A DNA stretch of 32,754 nucleotides from FEN-1191 sp964528845 (GCA_964528845.1 CAZGVE010000036.1:1-32754); one strand, 5' to 3'. Positions 1 to 9,752 are shown, counted from the first letter of the stretch. The notes: a model not told the origin generated them from the sequence alone. Numbers and translations: made by a program.

Positions 1-1
1 G

Positions 2-34
2 CTCGCGAAGCTGCAGCAGAGCCTGCCGCACTAG
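2..34 (+). CDS. C-terminal tail of an upstream gene (partial)
   Basis: One forward frame gives ten codons (LAKLQQSLPH) before a TAG stop, so this could be the end of a gene that starts before the window. Only ten residues are visible and no family can be named. The frame was chosen because its ending looks protein-like and it leaves a short gap before the convergent Nudix gene. Confidence 0.35.
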   Translation, partial: LAKLQQSLPH

Positions 35-69
35 GCTGCCGCAGCCGTCTGCCGCACCCGTCTGCCGCG

Positions 70-693
70 CTAGTCGAATTCCGCCGGCAGTCCCGGGTCT
101 GCCCGGTGCGCGAACATCAGCGCGATCTGTGCCTCGTTGGCGCGGCCGCGCGACAGTTCCGGCAGCGCATCGAGCGCGAAGAAGCCGACCTCGCTGGTCT
201 CGATGCTGCCGCGGGCCGACCCGCCGGTGATCTCGCACAGGAAAAACAGCTTGTAGATCGAGTAGGGGTGCGCGACCGCGTGCCCCTGGCGGCGGTAGTC
301 GAAGACTCCCGCAAGCTTGGTCGCACGTGCGCTGAAGCCGGATTCCTCGAGCACCTCGCGCTCGACGCACTCGCGCGCTGACTGGTTCACGTCGGCCCAG
401 CCCCCGGGCAGCGTCCAGCGCCCATCGCTGATCTCACGCACCATCAGGATGCGATCGTCGCGGAACGCCGCAGCCCGCACGTCGACTTTTGGTGTCGGGT
501 AGCCAACGTCCTGCTCGAACAGCGCGCTGATCTGTGGGGCCGGCGTGCCTGAGCCGTGGCTCAACATCTCGGCCGCGATCGCGCGCAAGCGATGGTAGCG
601 CTCGATGTCATAGCCGTTGGTGCTGAAGGTGAGGCCGCTCTGCGCGAGGGCCTGCAGTTCTCGGGCCCACAGGAGCCAGGCGGGTTCGTCCAT
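70..693 (-). CDS. Nudix hydrolase with N-terminal NUDIX_N domain
   Basis: A 207-residue protein of the Nudix family with the extra N-terminal helical domain seen in putative ADP-ribose or nucleoside-diphosphate pyrophosphatases (about residues 1-65: WLLWARELQALAQSGLTFS, then a GYDIERY segment). The Nudix box follows at residues 98-120 and ends in REVLEESGF, which carries the metal-binding glutamates. The usual first Glu of G-x5-E is Gln104 here, a departure from consensus. The frame extends upstream through several more codons, but the NUDIX_N homology begins at the ATG at 693, so I place the start there; no strong ribosome binding site is visible. It is divergent from the osmC-type gene with 49 bp between the starts. 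The family assignment is firm; the substrate cannot be told. Confidence 0.88.
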   Translation of the reverse strand: MDEPAWLLWARELQALAQSGLTFSTNGYDIERYHRLRAIAAEMLSHGSGTPAPQISALFEQDVGYPTPKVDVRAAAFRDDRILMVREISDGRWTLPGGWADVNQSARECVEREVLEESGFSARATKLAGVFDYRRQGHAVAHPYSIYKLFFLCEITGGSARGSIETSEVGFFALDALPELSRGRANEAQIALMFAHRADPGLPAEFD

Positions 694-703
694 CGGTAGC
701 GGC

Positions 704-711
704 ACTATACT
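704..711. promoter_or_regulatory. Overlapping divergent -10 elements (ACTATACT)
   Basis: The 49-bp gap between the Nudix and OsmC-type genes holds ACTATACT. Read forward it contains TATACT and read in reverse TATAGT, each one base off the sigma70 -10 consensus. Forward transcription would leave a leader of about 25 nt before the OsmC-type start. Reverse transcription would start almost at the Nudix ATG. No convincing -35 was found on either side. Confidence 0.35.
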
Positions 712-742
712 GTCCCACCAACCTTCGATCCAAGGAGCTGCG

Positions 743-1186
743 ATGAACCGAACCGCCTCGGCGATCTGGTCCGGCAACCTGAAGACCGGCTCAGGAGCGC
801 TCGCCACGCACAGCGGCGTGCTCAAGGAGACCCCCTACAGCTTTGCGACGCGCTTCGAGGGCACTCCCGGCACGAATCCGGAGGAGCTCATTGCCGCGGC
901 GCACGCCGGCTGCTTCACGATGGCACTCGCAGCGAGCTTGAGTGCGGCAGGATTCAGTCCAAAGCGGCTCGCGACCCAGGCGACGCTGACGCTCGAACAG
1001 GTGGCGGGCAACTGGACGATCTCACGTGTGCATCTGGAGAACGAGGCCTGGGTTCCGGGCATCTCCGCGGACCAGTTCCAGCAGGTGGCCGCCGGGGCCA
1101 AGGCCAACTGCCCGGTATCGCGCCTGCTGCGCGCGGAGATTTCATTGACTGCGAAGCTCGAGCCGAGCGCTCCGCAGACGGCCTGA
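743..1186 (+). CDS. OsmC/Ohr-family peroxidase
   Basis: A 147-residue OsmC-family protein, a thiol-dependent peroxidase class that reduces organic hydroperoxides in the cytoplasm. The two redox cysteines are visible: Cys57 in HAGCFTMAL and Cys123 in ANCPVSRLL. The family's conserved arginine (Arg37 in YSFATRF) and the PEEL glutamates (residues 46-49) are also present. Length matches the OsmC subgroup. The ATG at 743 was chosen because AAGGAG lies 6 bp upstream (731-736) and the homology begins there; the frame is open further upstream. It is a single gene closed by a strong hairpin. OsmC is more likely than Ohr because of the GNLKTGSG N-terminal strand, but the split is not certain. Confidence 0.9.
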   Translation: MNRTASAIWSGNLKTGSGALATHSGVLKETPYSFATRFEGTPGTNPEELIAAAHAGCFTMALAASLSAAGFSPKRLATQATLTLEQVAGNWTISRVHLENEAWVPGISADQFQQVAAGAKANCPVSRLLRAEISLTAKLEPSAPQTA

Positions 1187-1199
1187 GGCTTTAAGAACT

Positions 1200-1235
1200 C
1201 CCATCCCTGACGGACTCGCGGTCCGCAGGGATGGG
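1200..1235. terminator. Bidirectional hairpin terminator
   Basis: The arms CCCATCCCTG (1200-1209) and CAGGGATGGG (1226-1235) pair perfectly. An inner stem CGGAC/GTCCG closes a TCGCG loop, with a single bulged A at 1210. The hairpin sits between the convergent OsmC-type gene and the small His-rich gene, where it can serve both. A T-tract is weak on both sides. A further perfect palindrome, AGACCTTAAGGTCT (1241-1254), runs into the stop codon of the small gene. Confidence 0.7.
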
Positions 1236-1253
1236 GGTAGAGACCTTAAGGTC

Positions 1254-1427
1254 TTACTTCGGCGCGGTCGTACCGGTCGAGGTGCTCGTGCCACCCGACT
1301 TGTGGTGGTGGTGGTGCTTGGCCTTCGGCGCCGGGGCGCTGGTACCGGTATCGGCTGCGAGGCTCAACACCGGCGCGGCGGCCAAGGTGACGGCCAGTAC
1401 GGCCAGGGCTGCAACGTTCAGTTTCAT
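1254..1427 (-). CDS. Small secreted His-rich protein (57 aa)
   Basis: An unannotated-looking 57-residue frame with good gene signals. The ATG at 1427 is preceded by GGAAGG about 8 bp upstream. The first ~24 residues form a clear Sec signal peptide: Lys2, a hydrophobic core rich in Ala/Val/Leu, and a likely cleavage near SLAA-DT. The mature part is about 33 residues and low in complexity. It has an Ala/Pro/Lys stretch, five consecutive histidines (residues 38-42) between lysines, then Gly/Ser/Thr. It contains no Cys or aromatic residues. The His cluster could bind divalent metal in the periplasm, which is inference. The gene ends at the bidirectional terminator. I do not recognise a named family. 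Confidence 0.7.
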   Translation of the reverse strand: MKLNVAALAVLAVTLAAAPVLSLAADTGTSAPAPKAKHHHHHKSGGTSTSTGTTAPK

Positions 1428-1523
1428 GCGTTCAATCCTTCCAGAGGTGGTTAGTCCATACCCGCGATGCGGGGCCGCAATATTAGCGTCAAATACGCGC
1501 GCCGCAACGGGCTCCGACGCGGA

Positions 1524-1904
1524 TTATCCGGGCAAATACGCGATATTCAGACGCAACCAGCGCGCCAGAGTTTCAAAGCGGAACGCATTCGACGCGTACA
1601 GGGAATCGATGAAGGCGTAGGTCGACTCGGGGTCGGCCGTCAGACGCACCCCATTGATCGCCAGGAAGGTGTACGTTGCTGCGAACGCGGTGCGCTTGTT
1701 GCCATCGATGAACGGGTGATTCTGAGCCAGACTTTCCCAAAGCGCTGCGGCCTCCTCAACCAGATCGGCGTAGAACCCGGTTTGGGCCCGAAACAGGGCG
1801 GCTTGCAGCTGTCCCGGATCGCGCAGGCCCGGTGAACCGCCGAAGCGCTCGATCTGATCCGCATGAATGGCGAGCACTTCGAGTGCGGTCAGGTACTGCG
1901 TCAT
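1524..1904 (-). CDS. doc: Doc/Fic-type toxin (death-on-curing family)
   Basis: A 126-residue protein with the Fic/Doc signature HPFIDGNKRTA at residues 63-73, including the catalytic His63, Phe65, Asp67, Asn69, Lys70 and Arg71. Family members transfer a phosphate or nucleotide group to a target; phage P1 Doc phosphorylates EF-Tu. The size is that of stand-alone Doc proteins, and no inhibitory alpha-helix motif is seen in the protein itself. Its ATG overlaps the stop of the upstream antitoxin gene by 4 nt (ATGA), the usual coupling in toxin-antitoxin operons. No lesion is visible, so the toxin should be active. The exact modification is not predictable from sequence. Confidence 0.9.
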   Translation of the reverse strand: MTQYLTALEVLAIHADQIERFGGSPGLRDPGQLQAALFRAQTGFYADLVEEAAALWESLAQNHPFIDGNKRTAFAATYTFLAINGVRLTADPESTYAFIDSLYASNAFRFETLARWLRLNIAYLPG

Positions 1905-2134
1905 CGGGCGAGTTTCTGGTACAGAGCTCCATACTGCTCAATGCTGGTGCGATACGCGTCCATGACCGTGGCCCGCGGCCCTGCGGCCCTGCGCTTCTCG
2001 ATCAGTCCGATCAGGGCCTCTTCGACGACCGACTGCAGCTGCCGGCCTTCCTGGGCAGCGAGATTCCTGATCTCTCGCAGCAAGTCGTGATCCACCTGAG
2101 TCGCAAATTTCTCGCGTGGGGCCGTCATGAACAT
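1901..2134 (-). CDS. Ribbon-helix-helix antitoxin partner of Doc
   Basis: A 77-residue protein (75 if the second ATG at 2128 is used). Residues ~10-47 fit a ribbon-helix-helix DNA-binding fold: a short strand (KFATQVD), then helices LLREIRNLAAQEG and LQSVVEEALIGLIEKR. The C-terminal tail, ending in IEQYGALYQKLAR, is rich in Tyr and Leu and probably wraps the toxin. Such tails neutralise Doc in the Phd system, although the N-terminal domain here is not Phd-like. A perfect palindrome directly upstream of the start (2140-2157) is the likely autorepression site. It overlaps the toxin gene by 4 nt. The antitoxin role is inferred from fold and context. Confidence 0.82.
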   Translation of the reverse strand: MFMTAPREKFATQVDHDLLREIRNLAAQEGRQLQSVVEEALIGLIEKRRAAGPRATVMDAYRTSIEQYGALYQKLAR

Positions 2135-2139
2135 AGTAT

Positions 2140-2157
2140 TTCATGATGAATCATGAA
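2140..2157. promoter_or_regulatory. Palindromic operator of the doc module
   Basis: TTCATGAT-GA-ATCATGAA is a perfect inverted repeat with 8-bp arms and a 2-bp spacer. It lies 5 bp upstream of the first antitoxin ATG. Its position is typical of sites bound by ribbon-helix-helix antitoxins to repress their own operon. Binding is inferred. Confidence 0.65.
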
Positions 2158-2192
2158 GAATCAAGTCACTCTGTAGGGATAGAGTGTGCAAT

Positions 2193-2216
2193 AGACACGT
2201 GTCTTCTACACGTGTA
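2193..2216. promoter_or_regulatory. Tandem palindromic operator upstream of ccdA
   Basis: Two perfect palindromes share the core ACACGTGT: AGACACGTGTCT (2193-2204) and TACACGTGTA (2207-2216). Their centres are 13 bp apart, a little over one helical turn. They lie 11-35 bp upstream of the ccdA start, where CcdA or CcdA-CcdB complexes normally bind to repress the operon. The core differs from the operator of the doc module. Confidence 0.6.
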
Positions 2217-2227
2217 TTTTTCCGCGC

Positions 2228-2509
2228 ATGCGTGATCCGCTGTACTCGCCAAAGGCCCCTAAACAGACCGTCAGCATCACGCTGAATTCCGACCTGTACG
2301 CGAAGGCCAAGGGCGCCGGCATCAACGCTTCCAGGGTGGCCGAAGAGGCGATCGCTTCGGCCTATGCGGCCCTGCACGCGAAGGCGCTGGCGGAGGAACT
2401 GCGCGCGAGCCTGGCGGCGGTCAGTGCCTATGCCGACCAGCACGGATCGTTCCCGGACTCCATCCGTGAGCTGTACGAGGAGTCGGACGAGAACGATGGC
2501 CCAGTTTGA
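2228..2509 (+). CDS. ccdA: CcdA-family antitoxin
   Basis: A 93-residue CcdA-type antitoxin. The N-terminal part (about residues 13-45: QTVSITLNSDLYAKAKGAG then INASRVAEEAI) is the ribbon-helix-helix DNA-binding half. The acidic, disordered C-terminus (FPDSIRELYEESDEND) is the part that binds and strips CcdB off gyrase. The ATG at 2228 has no clear Shine-Dalgarno, but homology begins there. The gene overlaps ccdB by 14 nt in another frame, so the toxin is translationally coupled. The tandem palindromes just upstream are the probable autorepression sites. Confidence 0.9.
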   Translation: MRDPLYSPKAPKQTVSITLNSDLYAKAKGAGINASRVAEEAIASAYAALHAKALAEELRASLAAVSAYADQHGSFPDSIRELYEESDENDGPV

Positions 2510-2810
2510 TGTGTACGAGAACCCGAGCCCTCGCTCGCGTGCCGCGTATCCGTTGGTAGTGCTGATGCAGTCGGAGTGGGCCACCGATGGCCGCGAGCAG
2601 GTCATCGCACCGCTGGCGCGTCGAGCGGACTTCGACGGGTCAGGGCAGCGCCTCGCTCCCGTCGTGACTATCGGCGGATCCGACTATGCAATGCTGGTCC
2701 CGGCGCTGGCCGTCGTACCGTCACGGTATCTGAAGTCCCTGATCGGTTCGGTTGCCGCCGATCGCAACGCCCTGCTCGCGGCGATCGACTACCTGTTTTT
2801 CGGACTCTAA
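2496..2810 (+). CDS. ccdB: CcdB-family gyrase-poison toxin
   Basis: A 104-residue CcdB. It begins MAQFDVYENPSPRSRAAYP, the standard first strand and loop of the family, and ends in AIDYLFFGL, equivalent to the C-terminal helix that contacts GyrA. CcdB of plasmid F ends Trp-Gly-Ile; here the last three residues are Phe-Gly-Leu, common in chromosomal copies. The full family length is present and no lesion is visible, so it is probably functional. The ATG at 2496 lies inside ccdA with a 14-nt overlap. A 41-nt near-copy of its 3' end occurs again at 3768-3808. Confidence 0.92.
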   Translation: MAQFDVYENPSPRSRAAYPLVVLMQSEWATDGREQVIAPLARRADFDGSGQRLAPVVTIGGSDYAMLVPALAVVPSRYLKSLIGSVAADRNALLAAIDYLFFGL

Positions 2811-2844
2811 TTCGGCGGCGATAGGCCGCTTCCCCGTTGCATAC

Positions 2845-2864
2845 TGTTGTCATTACTGACAACA
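2845..2864. promoter_or_regulatory. Palindromic operator of the HTH-MNT gene
   Basis: TGTTGTCA-TTAC-TGACAACA has perfect 8-bp arms and a 4-bp spacer. It ends 7 bp before the ATG of the HTH-nucleotidyltransferase gene. That protein has its own N-terminal HTH, so autoregulation at this site is the simplest reading. Confidence 0.65.
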
Positions 2865-2871
2865 TACTTCG

Positions 2872-3468
2872 ATGAGCAGATCCTTGCACATCCGCGAGCG
2901 TCCGACGGGCGCCGAGACCGTCCGGTCGCTCAAGGTCGAGCTGGCGGCGCGCATCGTCGCGTCCCTAGATCGCCAGGGTCTCACCGTACGTGAGGCGCAT
3001 GCCAGGACTGGGCAGGCGGCGGGAGATTTCTCGCGCATCCGCAGCGGGCAGCTGGAGCGGTTCACGGTTGAACGGCTGCTTGGCATTGCCGCGGCTCTCG
3101 GCGAAAGGCTCTCGTTGTCCCTGGTGGCCCAGGATGAGCAGGACGGTCCGGCTGTACCGGGACCGCTGGCCGGCCATCTGCGGGGGCTGCGCATCCTGTG
3201 CCGGCGCTACGCCGTGCGGCGGCTGGGCGCCTTCGGCTCCGTGCTGAGGAATGACTTCGACCCGAAGCGCAGTGACATCGATCTGACTGTGGAGTTCGGG
3301 CGCTCGCTCACGCTTGGGCTGGCCGACCAGTACTTTCGGTTCAAAGCGGCGCTGGAGCGGCTGCTGGGACGCGAGGTAGATCTTGTCGAGTTGCGCGCCA
3401 TGCCGGCGTCCCGACTCAAACAATCCATCGAGCGCAGCCAGGTGCCGGTCTATGACCAAGCGGGCTGA
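2872..3468 (+). CDS. HTH-nucleotidyltransferase (MNT) antitoxin fusion
   Basis: A 198-residue two-domain protein. Residues ~20-85 form a Xre/HigA-like helix-turn-helix (LTVREAHARTGQAAGDFSRI, then a second helix pair). Residues ~100-190 are a minimal nucleotidyltransferase: GSVLRNDF at 122-129, the catalytic pair Asp135 and Asp137 in SDIDLTVEF, and a third acidic residue Asp170 in REVDLVE. MNT proteins are antitoxins of HEPN RNases and can AMPylate their partner near the active site. Here the HTH should also bind the palindrome at 2845-2864. All three catalytic acids are kept. The following HEPN gene, which overlaps it by 17 nt, is broken, leaving this antitoxin without an intact adjacent toxin. 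Confidence 0.87.
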   Translation: MSRSLHIRERPTGAETVRSLKVELAARIVASLDRQGLTVREAHARTGQAAGDFSRIRSGQLERFTVERLLGIAAALGERLSLSLVAQDEQDGPAVPGPLAGHLRGLRILCRRYAVRRLGAFGSVLRNDFDPKRSDIDLTVEFGRSLTLGLADQYFRFKAALERLLGREVDLVELRAMPASRLKQSIERSQVPVYDQAG

Positions 3469-3692
3469 TGTTCACCTGGAGCTCGCGCTCCGGGCGCTGG
3501 AGCGTGTGCCACGGTTTCTGGCCGGCCGGGATGGCGATTCCGGAAGCGGCGCTGATCGTAGCGTTCCGCAACGTGCTCGCCCACGGCTATGCCACCCTCG
3601 ATCAGAGCCGAGTATACGACCCGGCTACGACCAAAGTGGCCGCGCTCATAGCCGCCATTCGAACTCTGTTGGACGAGTTCCCGGGAGGCTAG
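3452..3692 (+). pseudogene. Broken HEPN (HepT-like) toxin
   Basis: Two pieces of a HepT/DUF86-type HEPN toxin lie in different frames. The first starts at the ATG at 3452 inside the MNT gene and reads MTKRADVHLELALRALERV, the usual first helix. The second, in another frame, reads ALIVAFRNVLAHGYATLDQ and continues to a stop at 3692; it holds the R-x4-H RNase motif (RNVLAH). HepT-like proteins are commonly 110-140 residues. About 40 residues are missing between the pieces and the frame changes, so an internal deletion of a length not divisible by three is the likely lesion. The second piece has its own ATG at 3468 and could make a 74-residue fragment, but activity is unlikely. Confidence 0.75.
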
Positions 3693-3767
3693 CGCTAAGG
3701 CCGAACGGGAACCCGTGGCAGAAGACTGCGGTGACGGTCGTACTTGCGAGTGATGCGTTGCGCCAGG

Positions 3768-3808
3768 CGCAACGCCCTGCTCGTCGCGATCGACTATCTG
3801 TTCTTCGG
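3768..3808 (+). pseudogene. Fragment of a second ccdB (3' end)
   Basis: Forty-one nucleotides match the 3' end of the intact ccdB (2763-2803) with four mismatches and encode RNALLVAIDYLFFG against RNALLAAIDYLFFG. The reading frame runs on past the normal end into PWGPDSAQ, and the rest of ccdB is not recognisable upstream. The 3693-3946 stretch otherwise holds no gene that I can support, only the leader of kaiC. Confidence 0.6.
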
Positions 3809-3879
3809 CCCCTGGGGCCCCGATAGCGCACAGATAGTCGCGCCCGGAACTGCTATACCCCCCAAAACGTGGCCCGGCA

Positions 3880-3930
3880 GCAGACGTTGTACCGATGCTG
3901 ACGCGTCTGCTTGCTGCAGTAGGTGACCTA
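3880..3930 (+). promoter_or_regulatory. Leader structures upstream of kaiC
   Basis: GCAGACG (3880-3886) pairs with CGTCTGC (3904-3910) across a 17-nt loop, and flanking GCAG/GCTGC bases can extend the stem. TAGGTGACCTA (3920-3930) is an interrupted palindrome directly before the ribosome binding site GGGAGAGG. These could be an mRNA hairpin and an operator for kaiC. Function is unproven. Confidence 0.3.
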
Positions 3931-3946
3931 AACTGGGAGAGGCAAT

Positions 3947-5695
3947 ATGCGAGTTCGGAGGAGAATTTCCGACGCCGACGTGTCGAAAGCCCCTACCGGA
4001 ATCGCAGGATTGGATGTCGTGACGATGGGTGGCTTGCCACGCGCGCAAGTGACCCTGATCGAGGGGGGACCGGGCACGGGAAAGACCGTGCTGGCATTGC
4101 AATCCGTCGTGCACGCCGCGCGCGAGCTCGGTGAGTCCGGCATCTTCGTGGCCTTTGAGGAAAGTGCCGCGCGGATCGTGGCCAACGCCTCGCGCTTCGG
4201 CTGGGATTTGCCCGGGCTGCAGCAGAAGAAGCTGTTCTTTCTGAATGCGCAGCCGGGATTCGATTTGGTGCAGTCCGGCAGTTTCGATCTTGGCGGACTG
4301 CTGGCCGCGCTCGATGCCAGGATAGCCAAGCTCGGCGCTCAGCGCGTCGTCTTCGACGCCATCGATGTGGTACTGGCATTGCTCGACGACCCCGCAGCGG
4401 AACGCCGGGAGCTCTATCGATTGCGCGACTGGATTGCGGTGCGGGGCGTCACTGCCATCATCACGTCCAAGGAAAGTGCGAACGCCGCAGTCCAGCAGCG
4501 TGGCGAATTCCTGCAGTTCATGACCGATTGTGCAATCCGCCTGGAGCATGCGGTCGTACAGGGAGTCTCGCAGCGCAGCCTGCGGGTGACCAAGTACCGC
4601 GGCTCGGATTTCCATGCCAACGCAGCGCCTTATGTGATTGGCGCCTCCGGACTGGATGTCGCAGCAGTCACTGCTGGTCTTGCCACCAAGAGCGCGGTGA
4701 CCGACGAGCGGGTGTCGACGGGGGTGTTGCGTCTCGATGCGATGCTGGGCGGCGGCCTGTTTCGTGGCGCGGCGATTCTGGTCACCGGCACACCCGGCAC
4801 TGCGAAGACCACGCTCTGTGGAGCCTTTGCACAAGCAGCGTGCGAGCGAGGTGAACCGACGCTGTTCGTGAGTTTCGATTCCACTGCGGATGAGGTAATT
4901 CGCAACCTCACTTCGGTGGCCATTCGCCTGCGTCGCTTCATCGACACGCCGCGGCGCCCGGGCCTGCTGCAGGTGTTTTACCAGCCCGCCCTCGAGGGCA
5001 GCGCCGAAACGCACCTGTTGCACATCCAGGAGCTGGCCCGCCGACAGCGCACGCGCTGCCTGGTCATTGATCCGCTCTCCGCGCTGGGAAGCTTCACCGA
5101 CGGGAACCGGTCGCAGAACGTGGCGAAGCGACTGCTGATCTGGGCGAAACAACAGGGAATTACGCTGTTCTGCAGCAGCCTGCTCGCCAACGGAGCGGTG
5201 GAAAGCGAGAGTTCGCCGCTGCATGTATCGACGGTCGCGGATACCTGGCTGCACCTGAGCTATGTGGCACGCAACGGCGAGCGCAACCGCTGCCTGTCGA
5301 TCATCAAGTCGCGCGGCACCGCGCATTCGAACCAGGTACGCGAGCTGCTGCTCAGCGAGCAGGGGGTGACGCTGGCAGACTCCTACACCGCCGGTGGGGA
5401 AGTGCTGCTCGGCACGCTTCGCTGGGAACGCGAGCAGGCGGAAGCGGCTGCTCGGCAGGAAGCCGCGCGCACCGAGCAGCTGGCACATCTGAATCTCGTG
5501 ACGGAAGAGGCGGAATTGTCCTCCCACCTGACTGCGCTCAGCCGAAAACTGGATGCGAAGCGCGTCGAGCTCAAGTTGCTGAAGTCACAGGAGATCGCGC
5601 GTCGGGACACGGCCATCGACGATCGCAGCGGACGGCATTCCCGGCGCGCTTCCGATGTCCCCTCCAGGAAAGGCAAGAGGTCGGTCGTGAAATGA
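3947..5695 (+). CDS. kaiC: KaiC-like two-domain ATPase
   Basis: A 582-residue RecA-fold protein with two KaiC domains. CI has Walker A GGPGTGKT (40-47), the catalytic Glu pair 71-72 (AFEESAAR) and Walker B Asp137. CII has Walker A GTPGTAKT (281-288) and Walker B Asp375. The CII position of the Glu pair reads FDSTAD, so Asp311-Ser312 replace Glu-Glu. The autophosphorylation pair of cyanobacterial KaiC is kept as Ser428-Thr429 in HVSTVADTW. A charged, coiled-coil-like tail follows (about 490-582). The ATG at 3947 has GGGAGAGG 5 bp upstream. kaiB follows with a 4-nt overlap. No kaiA is visible. Without KaiA, KaiBC pairs in other bacteria have been linked to timing or stress adaptation; the role here is open. 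Confidence 0.92.
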   Translation: MRVRRRISDADVSKAPTGIAGLDVVTMGGLPRAQVTLIEGGPGTGKTVLALQSVVHAARELGESGIFVAFEESAARIVANASRFGWDLPGLQQKKLFFLNAQPGFDLVQSGSFDLGGLLAALDARIAKLGAQRVVFDAIDVVLALLDDPAAERRELYRLRDWIAVRGVTAIITSKESANAAVQQRGEFLQFMTDCAIRLEHAVVQGVSQRSLRVTKYRGSDFHANAAPYVIGASGLDVAAVTAGLATKSAVTDERVSTGVLRLDAMLGGGLFRGAAILVTGTPGTAKTTLCGAFAQAACERGEPTLFVSFDSTADEVIRNLTSVAIRLRRFIDTPRRPGLLQVFYQPALEGSAETHLLHIQELARRQRTRCLVIDPLSALGSFTDGNRSQNVAKRLLIWAKQQGITLFCSSLLANGAVESESSPLHVSTVADTWLHLSYVARNGERNRCLSIIKSRGTAHSNQVRELLLSEQGVTLADSYTAGGEVLLGTLRWEREQAEAAARQEAARTEQLAHLNLVTEEAELSSHLTALSRKLDAKRVELKLLKSQEIARRDTAIDDRSGRHSRRASDVPSRKGKRSVVK

Positions 5696-5976
5696 GGACC
5701 GCGGAAGTCTTCAGTTTCCGGCTCTATGTCACCGGCGAGGCGCCCAATTCGGTGCGCGCCCTGGCCAATCTGAACTCCTTGTGCGGCAAATACCTGCCCC
5801 AGCGCCATCAGATCGAAGTCATAGACCTGCTGGTCGAGCCGCAACGGGCGCTCAGTGACGGCATCATCATGACCCCGACACTGGTCAAGCTGGCGCCGGG
5901 CGTCCAGCAGCGCATCGTCGGATCCTTGAGCGATCTGGCCCCGCTGCTCGCGAGCCTCGGCCTGAGTCCGCCGTGA
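5692..5976 (+). CDS. kaiB: KaiB-like protein
   Basis: A 94-residue KaiB-domain protein. The first strand FSFRLYVTGEAPNSVRALAN and the segment IEVIDLLVEPQRALSDGI then MTPTLVKLAPG match the KaiB thioredoxin-like fold, including the cis-Pro region. It is slightly shorter than cyanobacterial KaiB. KaiB docks on phosphorylated KaiC, and the same fold forms the sensory domain of the kinase SasA. Its ATG overlaps the kaiC stop by 4 nt (ATGA). The hybrid kinase gene starts 4 nt after its stop, so the three genes are almost certainly one transcript. I cannot say from sequence whether it switches fold. Confidence 0.9.
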   Translation: MRTAEVFSFRLYVTGEAPNSVRALANLNSLCGKYLPQRHQIEVIDLLVEPQRALSDGIIMTPTLVKLAPGVQQRIVGSLSDLAPLLASLGLSPP

Positions 5977-5980
5977 ACTG

Positions 5981-9724
<3,744 letters not shown>

Positions 9725-9752
9725 AGCGAACTTCCAGCCGGCTGGCGCGACA

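Noticed and set aside
3794..5527. A 577-codon open frame opposite kaiC
   Set aside because: Shadow of kaiC; composition is low in hydrophobic pattern and no family is recognisable.
9734..9745. CCAGCCGGCTGG palindrome as terminator between the hybrid kinase and two-receiver genes
   Set aside because: It is a 12-bp palindrome without a loop or T-tract, and a similar CCAGCCGGCTG occurs at the end of the kinase gene; too weak to call.
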